Source of the DNA: JAGNZR01 sp051646055 | GTDB taxonomy: Bacteria; Fusobacteriota; Fusobacteriia; Fusobacteriales; Fusobacteriaceae | Direction of reading: 5' to 3' | Assembly (NCBI GenBank): GCA_051646055.1 | Contig: JBOFCM010000110.1 | Location: 1-64,000, forward strand | Length of the DNA: 64,000 nucleotides | Shown: positions 25,641 to 34,821 of the stretch, piece after piece | Position numbering within the stretch: position 1 is the stretch's first letter | Layout: each line of letters opens with the position of its first letter | The notes under the pieces: generated by a model | What the model was told of the DNA's origin: nothing | Database searches by the model: none | The model's input: only the letters and a program-made list of their open reading frames with translations | Translations under genes and position numbers: made by a program

Positions 25641-26558
25641 TTAGCAGTTTTCAGATAATTTTTTTAAAATATCTTTTATAATTTCCTCTTCAGTAAGGAA
25701 ATCTAAATTGTACCAGATGTAATCTTCTCGATTTCTGAACCATGTAAATTGTCTTTTTGCATATCGTCTTGAGTTCTGTTTAATATTTTCAACAGCCTCT
25801 TCCAGAGAGAGTTTATTGTCAATATAATCTATTATTTCAGCATAGCCTATTATATTGAGGTTTTTTAATGAGGCTCCATATTTTTTATATAAAAACTCAA
25901 CCTCTTGAAGAAGCCCCTGCTTCATCATCATATCAACTCTTTGGTTGATTCTCTCATATAGAATTGTTCTATCTCTGTCTAGAGCGATTTTAAGAAAATT
26001 AGTGTGATTGTTTTTGATGTTTTTGGTAGAAAGAATTGAGAATTTATCGTGGGAAAGGATACAGACTTCCAAAGCCCTTTCCAATTTAACACGATTATTT
26101 GGGTGAATATTTTCAGCAGCCTCAGGATCGAGTTCCTGTAATTTTTGGAAAATTTCTGAAGTGGAAAATTTCTGAAAAGAATCTCTAAGTTTTTGATCAG
26201 CCGCTGGAAGAGATGAGAGCCCTTCGGTGATAGAGGATAGGTATAGTCCAGTTCCTCCAACAACAAGAGGAGTAACGCCTTTTTTTTCTAAAATATTTAG
26301 AATATTATCGGCATCTTTCTGAAATTCGCCTACACTATATTTTTTGTTGGGTTCGAGAATATCAATAAGATGGTGGGGAATCCCCGCCATCTCATCTTGA
26401 GAAATTTTAGCACTGCCGATATCCAGCCCTTTAAAAACCTGAGCTGAATCGGCAGAGATAATTTCACCTTTTAAAATTTTAGCCAATTTTATGGAGAGAG
26501 AGGTTTTTCCCACTCCTGTAGGTCCGGCAATGACCACACCATTATATTTTTTTTCCAT
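25641..26558 (-). CDS. miaA: tRNA dimethylallyltransferase
   Basis: MiaA adds the isopentenyl group to A37 of UNN-decoding tRNAs. The 305-residue protein shows the P-loop GPTGVGKTSLSIKLA, ISADSAQVFKGLDIGSAK, IPHHLIDILEPNKKYSVGEF, VVGGTGLYLSSI and the C-terminal RRYAKRQFTWFRN. The ATG is 6 bp downstream of the obg stop on the same strand, so obg-miaA are probably cotranscribed. Confidence 0.97.
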   Translation of the reverse strand: MEKKYNGVVIAGPTGVGKTSLSIKLAKILKGEIISADSAQVFKGLDIGSAKISQDEMAGIPHHLIDILEPNKKYSVGEFQKDADNILNILEKKGVTPLVVGGTGLYLSSITEGLSSLPAADQKLRDSFQKFSTSEIFQKLQELDPEAAENIHPNNRVKLERALEVCILSHDKFSILSTKNIKNNHTNFLKIALDRDRTILYERINQRVDMMMKQGLLQEVEFLYKKYGASLKNLNIIGYAEIIDYIDNKLSLEEAVENIKQNSRRYAKRQFTWFRNREDYIWYNLDFLTEEEIIKDILKKLSENC

Positions 26559-26564
26559 AATTAA

Positions 26565-27851
26565 TTAATCCACAAAATCAAATTCTACATCTGCAATTTT
26601 AACAGTGTCTCCATCCTGGATTCCCGCATCTCTCATAGCTTCTTCCAGTCCTAGATTTCTCATCATATGCAGGAATTCGATAATAGAATCTTCCTCCATT
26701 GTAATAACATATTTGTTAAGAACATTATCAACAATTCTACCTTTAACTTCGAAAACACCCTCTTCAATCTCAGTGATAACATAGTCTTTGTCTTCACCTT
26801 TGATCTCTCTTAGAACCTGTTTAATATCAGCTTCATCCTCTAGAACTTCTCTCTCGATAGTTTGTATTTTGTCATAGGCTTTGAAAAGTATCTCTCTGAT
26901 TCCTTCGTTTAGAATTACAGATATAGGGAAAACAAGATTTCCTTGAGCTTCAACATGCTTTTTAAATTCCTCATATTTTGAAGGATCCCACAGAAGGTCC
27001 ATCTTATTAGCTAAAACGATTTGCTGCTTCTTAGCCAATTTTTCAGAGAACTTTTTAAGCTCTGTATTGATCTTTTCATAATCTTCAATTGGATCTCTTC
27101 CCTCTATTCCAGCGACATCCACAATGTGGAAAATCATTTTACAACGCTCGATGTGTCTTAAGAATTTATCTCCTAGTCCTATTCCCTCATGTGCTCCTTC
27201 AATAAGACCTGGGATGTCAGCAATAACAAAAGATTTTCCTTCTTCTAATCTAACAACTCCAAGTTTTGGCTCAAGAGTAGTGAAATGATAACTTCCAACC
27301 TTTGAGTTGGCAGCTGAAACTTTATTGATAAAGCTTGATTTACCAACTGAAGGATATCCAACTAGTGCTACATCTGCAATAAGTTTTAGCTCAAGCTTAA
27401 CTTTTATCTCAGCTCCTTCTTTACCTTTTCCAGCTATTTTTGGAGCTTTTCTTACAGAGTTTTTGAAGTGAACGTTTCCAGCTCCCCCTCTTCCACCTTT
27501 AAGAAGGACTCTCTCCTCTCCAATCTTATTAAGATCCAAAAGAAGTTTTCCAGTGTGAATATCTCTAACTTGAGTTCCAACTGGGACTTTAATAACTAAG
27601 TTTTCTCCTCTTCTTCCGTGCATCTGTTTTTTAGCACCATTCACTCCATTTTCAGCTTTAAATATTTTTTTGAATTTAAAGTCTATAAGAGTATTTACGT
27701 TAGGGTCAGCAACGAAAATCAAACTACCACCGTTACCTCCATCTCCTCCGTCAGGACCTCCAAACTGCACACATTTTTCTCTTCTGAAAGTGGAAGCTCC
27801 ATCTCCTCCATCTCCAGCTTTTATAGTTACTATAACCTCATCTATAAACAT
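26565..27851 (-). CDS. obg: GTPase Obg/CgtA
   Basis: Obg is an essential ribosome-associated GTPase. The 428-residue protein has the glycine-rich Obg domain (FIDEVIVTIKAGDGGDGASTFRREKCVQFGGPDGGDGG), then the G domain with GYPSVGKSSF, DIPGLIEGAHEG and NKMDL. It ends with a C-terminal OCT domain (about 345-425, with ITEIEEGVFEVKGRIVDNVLNKYV and IQDGDTVKI). It is divergent from glgX across a 206-bp AT-rich gap. Confidence 0.98.
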   Translation of the reverse strand: MFIDEVIVTIKAGDGGDGASTFRREKCVQFGGPDGGDGGNGGSLIFVADPNVNTLIDFKFKKIFKAENGVNGAKKQMHGRRGENLVIKVPVGTQVRDIHTGKLLLDLNKIGEERVLLKGGRGGAGNVHFKNSVRKAPKIAGKGKEGAEIKVKLELKLIADVALVGYPSVGKSSFINKVSAANSKVGSYHFTTLEPKLGVVRLEEGKSFVIADIPGLIEGAHEGIGLGDKFLRHIERCKMIFHIVDVAGIEGRDPIEDYEKINTELKKFSEKLAKKQQIVLANKMDLLWDPSKYEEFKKHVEAQGNLVFPISVILNEGIREILFKAYDKIQTIEREVLEDEADIKQVLREIKGEDKDYVITEIEEGVFEVKGRIVDNVLNKYVITMEEDSIIEFLHMMRNLGLEEAMRDAGIQDGDTVKIADVEFDFVD

Positions 27852-28057
27852 ATTTTATCTCCTATCAAAATTTTTTATTCAATCATTATATTTTACTACT
27901 TTTTCTATATTTTTTCAAGCACTTTAATAGAGTGTATTTATTAGAATTTTCCATTCGAAAGGCAAATCAGAAATAGGAACAAAAAATTAAAAAGATTTCC
28001 TTGGAAAATGTAATATAATACTATATTAAGATGATAAAGAAGTTCAAAGGAGTGAAG

Positions 28058-30070
28058 ATGTATAGTACTGAGAGAGGCAGATGCAGATTGGGAGCCCATG
28101 TAACCTGTGAAGGGGTAAACTTTGGAATATTTTCTAAAAATGGAGATACTGTTGTTTTAAATATATTTGAAGAGGAGATGGATGAAAATCCTTCTTTTTC
28201 CTATAGACTAGATCCTCAAAAAAATAGGACAGGGGACATATGGCATGTTTTATTAAAAAAAATGGGAAGCGGAATTTTTTATACGTGGAATATAGGAGGA
28301 GAGGAGGATGAGCTAAAGGGCCATAAATTTATTTCACAATTACATATAATAGATCCCTATGCCAAAGGGATAACCTCTTATGGAAATTCTAATATTCAAA
28401 AAGCAGTTGTGGTGGACGATAGTTTCTTACAGAGAGAAATTAAGCGACCAGGGACAGAACTAGAGGATACCATAGTATATGAGATGCATGTCTCACTTTT
28501 CACTAAAAATTCCAATGGAAAATCTGATTTTCCAGGAACCTTCCGAGGGGTACATGAGAAAATAGGATACCTAAAAGAGTTGGGGATAACTGCAGTGGAA
28601 TTTATGCCTGTTTTTGAATATGATGATTTTGCTGTGGGAACTAATCCTATTACAGGGGAAAAATTAAAAAATATTTGGGGATATAATCCCATAGGTTTTT
28701 TTGCTCTCACTTCTAGATATTTTTCCGGGCAGATGCAGGGAGATAGCTTTTATGAAAGTAACCTTTTAGAATTTAAAGAACTTGTGGACGCTCTTCATGA
28801 AAATGGAATAGAAGTCATATTGGATGTAGTGTATAATCACACGGCAGAAGGGAATGACAAAGGGCCTATATTGAATTTTAAGGGGATGGATAACACTGTT
28901 TTTTATCTGCTGGAAAACAATAAAAAATATTATTCAAACTATTCAGGAACTGGAAATACACTGAATTGTAATCATCCTGTTGTCAAAAATATGATAATAG
29001 ATTCTTTGCACTACTGGTATGGAGAGGTGGGAGTGGATGGATTTAGATTTGATTTGGGTGCCATACTGGGGAGAGGAGAAAAGGGGCAGTGGTTGGGATC
29101 AGAAAATTCTCTTTTAAATGATATAGCAAGGGATTCAGTACTAGCTAGAGCTAAATTTTTTACTGAGCCCTGGGATGCTTCTGGCGGATATTTTATGGGA
29201 GATTTCCCTGAAAATTGGTGTGTATGGAATGGGAAATTCAGAGATTGTATCAGGAGCTTTGTGAGAGGGGACGAAGGGCAGGTAAACGAACTGATTCAAA
29301 GAGTGTTGGGAAGTCCAGATCTATTTAGATATAGTGGGAAAAAACCAAAAAATTCGCTGAATTTTATTACTGCCCATGATGGATTTACAATGTGGGATCT
29401 GGTGTCATATAATTATAAGCATAACCTGGCAAATGGAGAAGAAAACAGAGATGGAGAAAGCCATAACAGTTCATGGAATAATGGTTTTGAAGGGGAATGT
29501 ACCAATGAGATAATAAATAGTCTGAGAAAAAAACAGATGAAAAATTTGATAACACTTCTGATGATATCTCGTGGTGTTCCTATGATTCTCATGGGTGATG
29601 AATTGGGAAAAACTCAAAAAGGAAATAACAACACCTATTGTCAGGATAATGATCTCAACTGGTTAGATTGGGAGAGAGGAAAAAAATTTGAAGATATAGG
29701 TAAATTTTATAGAGAATTTATAAAATTTAGAAAAGAAAATAGGGCATTGAGGCAGAGTGAGTATAGAAGTAGAGATGGAGAGATATCCCTTCATGGAATA
29801 AGATCTTTTCAGCCGGATATAAATCATGATTCTCATAGCATAGGATTCATGTTTGAATATGAGGGAGAGGAAGAGATATATGTGGCTTTTAATTCATATT
29901 ATAAACCTTTAAAGTTTGAACTCCCAAAAATCCATGAAAAGGAATGGAAACTCATTATGGATACATCTGTCCAGGGAGAGTCTTTTCTAAAAAATGAAAA
30001 GACTCTAGAAGAGAACAGAATTTTATTGGAACAGAGAAGCTGTATAATTGCCGTGGCAAGAAGAAAATAG
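28058..30070 (+). CDS. glgX: Glycogen debranching enzyme, GlgX/isoamylase family (GH13)
   Basis: The 670-residue enzyme should hydrolyse alpha-1,6 branches of glycogen or maltodextrins. An N-terminal CBM48 domain (GAHVTCEGVNFGIFSKNG) is followed by the GH13 barrel: DVVYNHTAEG, the nucleophile region DGFRFDLGA, the acid/base in FFTEPWDASGGYFMGDFPENW and FITAHDGFTMWDLVSYNYKHN. The NLFR-type active-site elements fit isoamylase/GlgX rather than pullulanase. AAAGGAG sets the start at 28058; the frame extends to 28031. No other glycogen gene is nearby. Confidence 0.9.
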   Translation: MYSTERGRCRLGAHVTCEGVNFGIFSKNGDTVVLNIFEEEMDENPSFSYRLDPQKNRTGDIWHVLLKKMGSGIFYTWNIGGEEDELKGHKFISQLHIIDPYAKGITSYGNSNIQKAVVVDDSFLQREIKRPGTELEDTIVYEMHVSLFTKNSNGKSDFPGTFRGVHEKIGYLKELGITAVEFMPVFEYDDFAVGTNPITGEKLKNIWGYNPIGFFALTSRYFSGQMQGDSFYESNLLEFKELVDALHENGIEVILDVVYNHTAEGNDKGPILNFKGMDNTVFYLLENNKKYYSNYSGTGNTLNCNHPVVKNMIIDSLHYWYGEVGVDGFRFDLGAILGRGEKGQWLGSENSLLNDIARDSVLARAKFFTEPWDASGGYFMGDFPENWCVWNGKFRDCIRSFVRGDEGQVNELIQRVLGSPDLFRYSGKKPKNSLNFITAHDGFTMWDLVSYNYKHNLANGEENRDGESHNSSWNNGFEGECTNEIINSLRKKQMKNLITLLMISRGVPMILMGDELGKTQKGNNNTYCQDNDLNWLDWERGKKFEDIGKFYREFIKFRKENRALRQSEYRSRDGEISLHGIRSFQPDINHDSHSIGFMFEYEGEEEIYVAFNSYYKPLKFELPKIHEKEWKLIMDTSVQGESFLKNEKTLEENRILLEQRSCIIAVARRK

Positions 30071-30078
30071 AGATAAAA

Positions 30079-30110
30079 AAAAGCTAGAAAATTTAAATTT
30101 TCTAGCTTTT
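30079..30110. terminator. Bidirectional terminator between glgX and the M23 peptidase
   Basis: A perfect 32-bp palindrome (16-bp half AAAAGCTAGAAAATTT) gives T-runs on both strands and separates two convergent genes. Confidence 0.9.
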
Positions 30111-30115
30111 ATATT

Positions 30116-31126
30116 TTAAGATTTTACATAAGTCAAAGGATTAAGGGCCTTTCCATTTTTTCTTATTTCAAAGTGGAGATGGGGACCTGTAACTCTTCCA
30201 GTGGCTCCGCTGAGAGCGATAAGTTCTCTGCTAGCAACCCGCTGTCCTTTTTTTACATTTATTTTGCTCAAATGAGCATATCTGGACTCGTAGCCGTTGG
30301 GGTGAGTTATAACCACCAGATAACCATAATTTCCTGAATACCCTGCAAACTTAACAACTCCTCCCTGAGCAGCCATAACTTTAGTTCCTGTAGGAGCTTT
30401 GAGATCTAACCCTCCATGAGCGATGACTTTTTTGACTACAGGATGCTTTCTGCTTCCATAAGAACTTGTAACAACAAGTGAAGGCAGAGGACTTTTAAAA
30501 GAGGAGCTCAGTGAAGAGCTTTTTTTTGAAAAGGTAGCAATCTTTTTTTTGAAATCTTCAGCTATCTTAGGCTCTCTAAGAAAGACAGTATTTCCATAGT
30601 TTAACTGATTGATATCGTTATCAGATTTTATAACATCTTGAGAAATATTAAATTTTTCCTCTAAGGCAGAAAAAGAGTCACCTTTATCTACTTTATAAAA
30701 TATCCCGCTTTCAGTGGGAATTAAAATCTGTTTTCCTATCTTTAGAGTTTGAAGATCGATATCTAAATTGTTTGCAAAGAGATATTCGGTTTTTGTATTG
30801 TATCTTTTGGCGATTTCAGAGATTGTATCTCCAGCCTGTATGGTATATTCAATATTTTCAGGTTTTTTTTCAGTAGCTAACTCCAAGGATTCCTCTGAAG
30901 TCAGATCTAAAAGTTCGTCGCTAAGAGCAATTTTTTGAGATTCTTCTTCTTGAGTTATCTCCTTCTGAACCGAGTCTTGGTGGACGTAATATTCATCCTG
31001 TTCTGAATACTGCATTTCAGAGGACATTCTTTCAATTTCATTATTTTTTAAGTTGTGATAACCTATATTCAAAACAGCAGTTGAAAAAATCAACAAAGCT
31101 ATTGTTTTTATTCTGTTCAAATTCAT
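30116..31126 (-). CDS. LysM-containing M23 family metallopeptidase
   Basis: This 336-residue envelope protein has an N-terminal signal-anchor (RIKTIALLIFSTAVLNIGY), an acidic linker and two LysM domains (about 94-137, YTIQAGDTISEIAKRYNT; and about 144-190, YKVDKGDSFSALEEKF). It ends in a LytM/M23 domain with the zinc-ligand set HGGLDLKAPTG, RYAHLSKI and GPHLHFEIR. All ligands appear intact, so it is probably an active peptidoglycan endopeptidase rather than an EnvC/NlpD-like activator. The ATG at 31126 follows AAGGAGAG. Confidence 0.92.
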   Translation of the reverse strand: MNLNRIKTIALLIFSTAVLNIGYHNLKNNEIERMSSEMQYSEQDEYYVHQDSVQKEITQEEESQKIALSDELLDLTSEESLELATEKKPENIEYTIQAGDTISEIAKRYNTKTEYLFANNLDIDLQTLKIGKQILIPTESGIFYKVDKGDSFSALEEKFNISQDVIKSDNDINQLNYGNTVFLREPKIAEDFKKKIATFSKKSSSLSSSFKSPLPSLVVTSSYGSRKHPVVKKVIAHGGLDLKAPTGTKVMAAQGGVVKFAGYSGNYGYLVVITHPNGYESRYAHLSKINVKKGQRVASRELIALSGATGRVTGPHLHFEIRKNGKALNPLTYVKS

Positions 31127-31304
31127 CAATTTTCTCTCCTTGTACTAGTAATTTCAATTTTATATATTGTATCATAAACTTAAGAATAATACAAAAAAAT
31201 GTTTTAATTACAATCTTTGTTTACTAAAAAAGTTCTAAAATAGTAGTCGAACAAGGAAAATTATATAATAGTTTTGTGTCAGGAGTATGTCAAAAGATAT
31301 ATTT

Positions 31305-31406
31305 AAAAAGCCTGGACCAAAGTCCAGGCTTTCCAATATATTTATCTTGGGGAGAAAATATATTCTGAAAAAATTATTTCAGGGGAGAAATTGATTTTTT
31401 CAATTA
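31305..31406 (-). ncRNA. Candidate envelope-stress small RNA, FoxI-like
   Basis: Predicted RNA of about 100 nt on the minus strand in the window's only long gene-free gap. From the 5' end I see a 6-bp hairpin (31405-31389), a C-rich segment TTTCTCCCC (31390-31382), and a hairpin CTGAAA/TTTCAG (31382-31365). Then comes an AATATATT/AATATATT stem (31364-31335) whose loop exposes TTCTCCCC. An 11-bp terminator stem (31332-31307) with a U-run to 31305 ends it. An ECF-like promoter precedes it. The C-rich segments are anti-Shine-Dalgarno; one matches 11 nt of the lptD start region. Known: F. nucleatum has a sigma-E-dependent sRNA, FoxI, that represses envelope proteins. Homology is inferred, not tested. 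The rest of the gap (31127-31304, 31441-31467) shows nothing I can name. Confidence 0.6.
31307..31332 (-). terminator. Intrinsic terminator of the candidate sRNA
   Basis: A perfect 11-bp stem AAAGCCTGGAC / GTCCAGGCTTT with a TTTG loop is followed, on the minus strand only, by five Ts. It may also terminate read-through from the heme operon ending at 31468. Confidence 0.9.
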
Positions 31407-31412
31407 TAATAT

Positions 31413-31440
31413 TTAGACGATAGAAGCCCTTAAAAAGTTT
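31413..31440 (-). promoter_or_regulatory. Sigma-E/ECF-type promoter for the candidate sRNA
   Basis: On the minus strand AAACTT (31440-31435) is followed by 16 nt and GTCTAA (31418-31413). The core AAC and CGTC elements are 17 nt apart, as in many ECF-sigma promoters; E. coli sigma-E prefers GAACTT with TCTGA/TCTAA. An overlapping TATAAT at 31408-31403 lacks a good -35 (AAGGGC). Confidence 0.55.
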
Positions 31441-31467
31441 GAAAAATTTTAATTTTATTAGAAATTT

Positions 31468-33165
31468 TTATTTGGACCCTTGAACCATGGAGAAGAAGGT
31501 TCCTTTTAAATTCATAAGTTCATCATAACTTCCACTTTCACAAATTCCATTTTTCTCTAGCACAAAAATTTTATCAAAATTTCTTAGAGAATGCAGTCTA
31601 TGAGCTACAGCAACGATTATGGATTCCTTAAATTCCAAAAGAATATTCTCCATAATTTTTCCTTCCAGAAGATTATCTAGTGCTGAAGTTGCTTCATCCA
31701 GAATTATAACTTCAGGTTTTTTTAGAAAAAGACGTGCAAGGGCAATTCTCTGTTTCTGCCCTGTACTGAGAACATTTCCTCCTTCTCCAAGTTTCACCTC
31801 TCCCTTAGACAGATGTTCATCGTAGAGGTCTCTAAGACAGACTTTTTCTAAAGCAAAAAGAAGATCCTCCTCCCTGGAATCCCTGTTGACGATTTGAAGA
31901 TTTTCAGAGATAGACTCATTAAGAATATGCTCGTACTGATTTACAATTCCAAAATTTTTCAGATATTCTTCTCTATTGAGGAGAGAAAGAGAGGTATCGT
32001 TAAGAAGAATTTCTCCATTTTTTGGAAGCAGTTCACCTTTTAGAATTGATAAGATGGTACTTTTTCCTATTCCGCTCTCTCCTACAAAGGCGATTTTTTC
32101 ACCTTTTTTGATTTGAATATTGAGATTTTTTAAAATTGTATTATCTTCATATGAGAAGGTAAGATTGTTCAGATGGATAGAATCTATTCTATCTGTTAAA
32201 GGAACAGTTTGAGGTAAAACTTCAGGAAGATTTATTATCTCCATAAAACGTCCTATTCCAGTAGTTCCTCTCTGATAGGTATCTATGAGGCCCATAAGTC
32301 TCATAAGATATATCCTGAATCTGTTTGTAAGGAGAATAAAACTCACTATAACTCCCAGGGAGAGCTCTCCTTTGATATGGAAATATCCTCCAAAAAATAT
32401 CACTATGAGCTGAGTAATCTGATTGTAAAAATTTATCCCGGACATGAGGTTAGATACGGTAAAAATATTTTCAGATTCAACTTGGAGAAGTTCTCTATTC
32501 TTATGAGAAAATTTTAAAAGAGAATCTTTTTCAAGAAGATTATCCTTCAGAAAAAATATAGTTCTAAGTATATCATGGACCGAGGAAGTTACCTGGGAGA
32601 GGTTTTTTCTGATTTCTAGATATCCCTTTTTCAATTTTTTATTCTGATAGAGAGTAAACCAGATTGCAAAGGGAAGAGGAAGCATGGTAAAAATAGCCAG
32701 CTTCCAGTTGAAGTTCAGCATCAATAGCAAGGATCCTGCAATAGCCAGAATGGAAAATAGAAGATCTTCAAGTCCCCTGTGAAGAAGGGAAGAAACGCTT
32801 TCTAAATCACTGGTTACACGGGTGATGAGATCACCGCTCTGTTTCTCTTTGAAAAATCCGATAGGACGAAAGAGTATTTTTCTGAAGAGATCCTCTCTCA
32901 TGTGAAACTTAATCCGATTTCCCATAAGCTGTCCCCTGGAGCTAGAATAGAGAGAAAGCCCGTATCTCACCATATAGATAAATAGGAGAAAGATAGAATA
33001 TTTTATAAAAGAATTTATATTTTTTTCTGGAATAGAGATATCGATAAGTTCCTGGACAAGAACAGGACCATAGAGGTCAAGAGCTGTCACGATAAAACTG
33101 CTGACTAAAAAATAGCTCAGCAGTTTTTTTTCTTTCATATAATAATATATAACCTTATTTAGCAT
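31468..33165 (-). CDS. ABC exporter, fused permease-ATPase (MsbA-like), last gene of heme operon
   Basis: The protein of about 565 residues has six membrane segments followed by an ABC ATPase: Walker A GESGIGKST, Q-loop IVNQYEH, signature STGQKQR (LSTGQKQRIALAR), Walker B VIILDEAT. It belongs to the lipid/peptide/drug exporter class, not to importers. The start ATG 33165 overlaps the preceding binding-protein gene by 11 bp and uses GGTGA within that gene. Its place at the end of a heme-uptake operon suggests it exports heme, an anaerobilin product, or a hemophore, but the substrate is unknown. Confidence 0.88.
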   Translation of the reverse strand: MLNKVIYYYMKEKKLLSYFLVSSFIVTALDLYGPVLVQELIDISIPEKNINSFIKYSIFLLFIYMVRYGLSLYSSSRGQLMGNRIKFHMREDLFRKILFRPIGFFKEKQSGDLITRVTSDLESVSSLLHRGLEDLLFSILAIAGSLLLMLNFNWKLAIFTMLPLPFAIWFTLYQNKKLKKGYLEIRKNLSQVTSSVHDILRTIFFLKDNLLEKDSLLKFSHKNRELLQVESENIFTVSNLMSGINFYNQITQLIVIFFGGYFHIKGELSLGVIVSFILLTNRFRIYLMRLMGLIDTYQRGTTGIGRFMEIINLPEVLPQTVPLTDRIDSIHLNNLTFSYEDNTILKNLNIQIKKGEKIAFVGESGIGKSTILSILKGELLPKNGEILLNDTSLSLLNREEYLKNFGIVNQYEHILNESISENLQIVNRDSREEDLLFALEKVCLRDLYDEHLSKGEVKLGEGGNVLSTGQKQRIALARLFLKKPEVIILDEATSALDNLLEGKIMENILLEFKESIIVAVAHRLHSLRNFDKIFVLEKNGICESGSYDELMNLKGTFFSMVQGSK

Positions 33166-34036
33166 TGGAAAGTTCACCGTAAAGGTCCTCAAGAGCATCT
33201 ATAATTCTTGGAGTTGCTCTTAATATTTTTCTGGAATCCAAAATATGAATATTTCTGTTTTTTCCAGCTTTAGTATCTTTAACAAAGGGATTGCTATTTA
33301 AAATATCCTGGGGAGAACTTATTCCCATAGACCCCACCAAAAGATCGGGATTCTGTGAAATAAGAAACTCAGGAGAGAGGATAGGTCTTCCTCCAGGGAG
33401 TCCGTCAGCAATATTTTCAATTCCTAAAGTTGCAAAGATCTCTCCTGGAAGAGAGTTGCTTGAAAAAACCATCATAGGAGATGTAGAGTAGAGAAAAGCT
33501 CCTTTGATATTCAATGGTTTTTCAGATATTTTTTCTTTTAACTCCAAAATCTTACTCTGATATTCCTGGGCAACTTTTCCAGCTTCATTCTCTTTTCCAG
33601 TAAGGATTCCATAAATTTTAAGATTATTTAAAATAGCCTCAAAAGATTTAGATTCGTTTACAAGATATTCAATATTGTGGGATTTTAAGTTCTCGCCGAA
33701 ACTGCTGGAAACTTCATTTATTATAACCAGATCAGGCTGAAAAGAAAGTACATGCTCAAGACTGGGCTTAAGCATAGCTCCAGCTTTTGGAATATCTTTA
33801 GTTTTTTCTTCGGGCCAGATAGGAGTTCTTGCCGTATCACCGATAGCTGTTATTGAGCTCTCTCCTCCTATAAGGAAAAAACTTTCTACCACAGCGGGGT
33901 CTATAACAATTATTTTTTTGTACTGCTTTTTTTCAATAGAATTTCCTCTTTCATCCCTGATTCTGTCTCCTGTAACCTCCAAGGAGAAGGCAGAGAAGCT
34001 GAGCAGAAGAGAGAGAGAAAGCATAAATTTTTTCAT
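33155..34036 (-). CDS. Heme/iron ABC transporter substrate-binding protein
   Basis: A 293-residue periplasmic binding protein (Peripla_BP_2, BtuF/HmuT class) with signal peptide MKKFMLSLSLLLSFSAFS and no lipobox. Motifs include KKIIVIDPAVVESFFLIGGESSITAIGD, LEHVLSFQPDLVI and GIENIADGLPGGRPILSPEFLISQNPDLLV. It should bind heme or an iron complex delivered by the TonB-dependent receptor and pass it to the FecCD permease. It lies 8 bp downstream of the ATPase gene. Confidence 0.9.
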   Translation of the reverse strand: MKKFMLSLSLLLSFSAFSLEVTGDRIRDERGNSIEKKQYKKIIVIDPAVVESFFLIGGESSITAIGDTARTPIWPEEKTKDIPKAGAMLKPSLEHVLSFQPDLVIINEVSSSFGENLKSHNIEYLVNESKSFEAILNNLKIYGILTGKENEAGKVAQEYQSKILELKEKISEKPLNIKGAFLYSTSPMMVFSSNSLPGEIFATLGIENIADGLPGGRPILSPEFLISQNPDLLVGSMGISSPQDILNSNPFVKDTKAGKNRNIHILDSRKILRATPRIIDALEDLYGELSNAK

Positions 34037-34044
34037 ATATCCTC

Positions 34045-34821
34045 CTATATTAAAGGTATCACATAGGGAGTACCGTTCTCATCCCTGATTACCTTGGATT
34101 TTAAATTATAGACATCTAAAAGTATTTCCTCTGTAATAACATCTTTCGGAGAGCCTGAGTAAGCAACCCTTCCATCTTTCATTATTACAAGCTCATCACA
34201 AAACATAGCAGCGAGATTCAGATCGTGAAGGACAGCGACTCCAGTTATCTCTTCTTTTTGAATCAGATCTTTTACCCTGTGGAGAAGTTCTACAGCATGG
34301 TTGAGATCTAGAGCTGAAGTAGGTTCATCTAGAAGTAAAATTTCAGGTTCTTGAGAGAGAGCTCTGGCCAAAAGAACTCTTTGAAACTCTCCACCAGAAA
34401 GGCTCAGAGCCACACGATTCTTAAAATTTTGGAGCTCCAGAAAATTCAGATTATTCTCAACAATGGATCTGTCCTCACGTCTATAACCATCCCATGAAGA
34501 TTTTATATGGGGAAGTCTTCCCATAAGTACAAAATCTTCTACAGAGATAGGAGAGCTTAGACTGGATTTCTGAGGAACCAGAGCCACTTTTTTAGCCACA
34601 TCTTTTCTGGCAAGGAGTGAGCTGTCTGTACCATGAATAAAAACCTTTCCATGGCTGGGTTCCAAATAGCCCAAAACAGTTTTAAGAAGAGTGGATTTTC
34701 CACATCCGTTGGGACCAAGAATGCCAGTGAACTTTCCTTTTTTTATATTAAGATTTATATTTTTTAAAATTTCTCTTTTCTCATTGTATGAAAATCTGAG
34801 ATTCTTTATATCGATAGCCAT
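34045..34821 (-). CDS. Heme/iron ABC transporter ATP-binding protein
   Basis: A 258-residue ATPase of the FecE/HmuV/BtuD class. It has Walker A GPNGCGKST, Q-loop VPQKSSL, signature SGGEFQRV, Walker B ILLLDEPTSALD and the H-loop VLHDLNLAAMFCD typical of iron-siderophore importers. Its start coincides with the last base of the permease gene, indicating coupled translation. Confidence 0.94.
   Translation of the reverse strand: MAIDIKNLRFSYNEKREILKNINLNIKKGKFTGILGPNGCGKSTLLKTVLGYLEPSHGKVFIHGTDSSLLARKDVAKKVALVPQKSSLSSPISVEDFVLMGRLPHIKSSWDGYRREDRSIVENNLNFLELQNFKNRVALSLSGGEFQRVLLARALSQEPEILLLDEPTSALDLNHAVELLHRVKDLIQKEEITGVAVLHDLNLAAMFCDELVIMKDGRVAYSGSPKDVITEEILLDVYNLKSKVIRDENGTPYVIPLI

Noticed and set aside
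31382..31420. Tiny plus-strand ORF starting at TTG 31391 behind GGGGAG
   Set aside because: It encodes only about 10 residues; the G-rich motif is explained as the complement of the C-rich segment of the minus-strand RNA.
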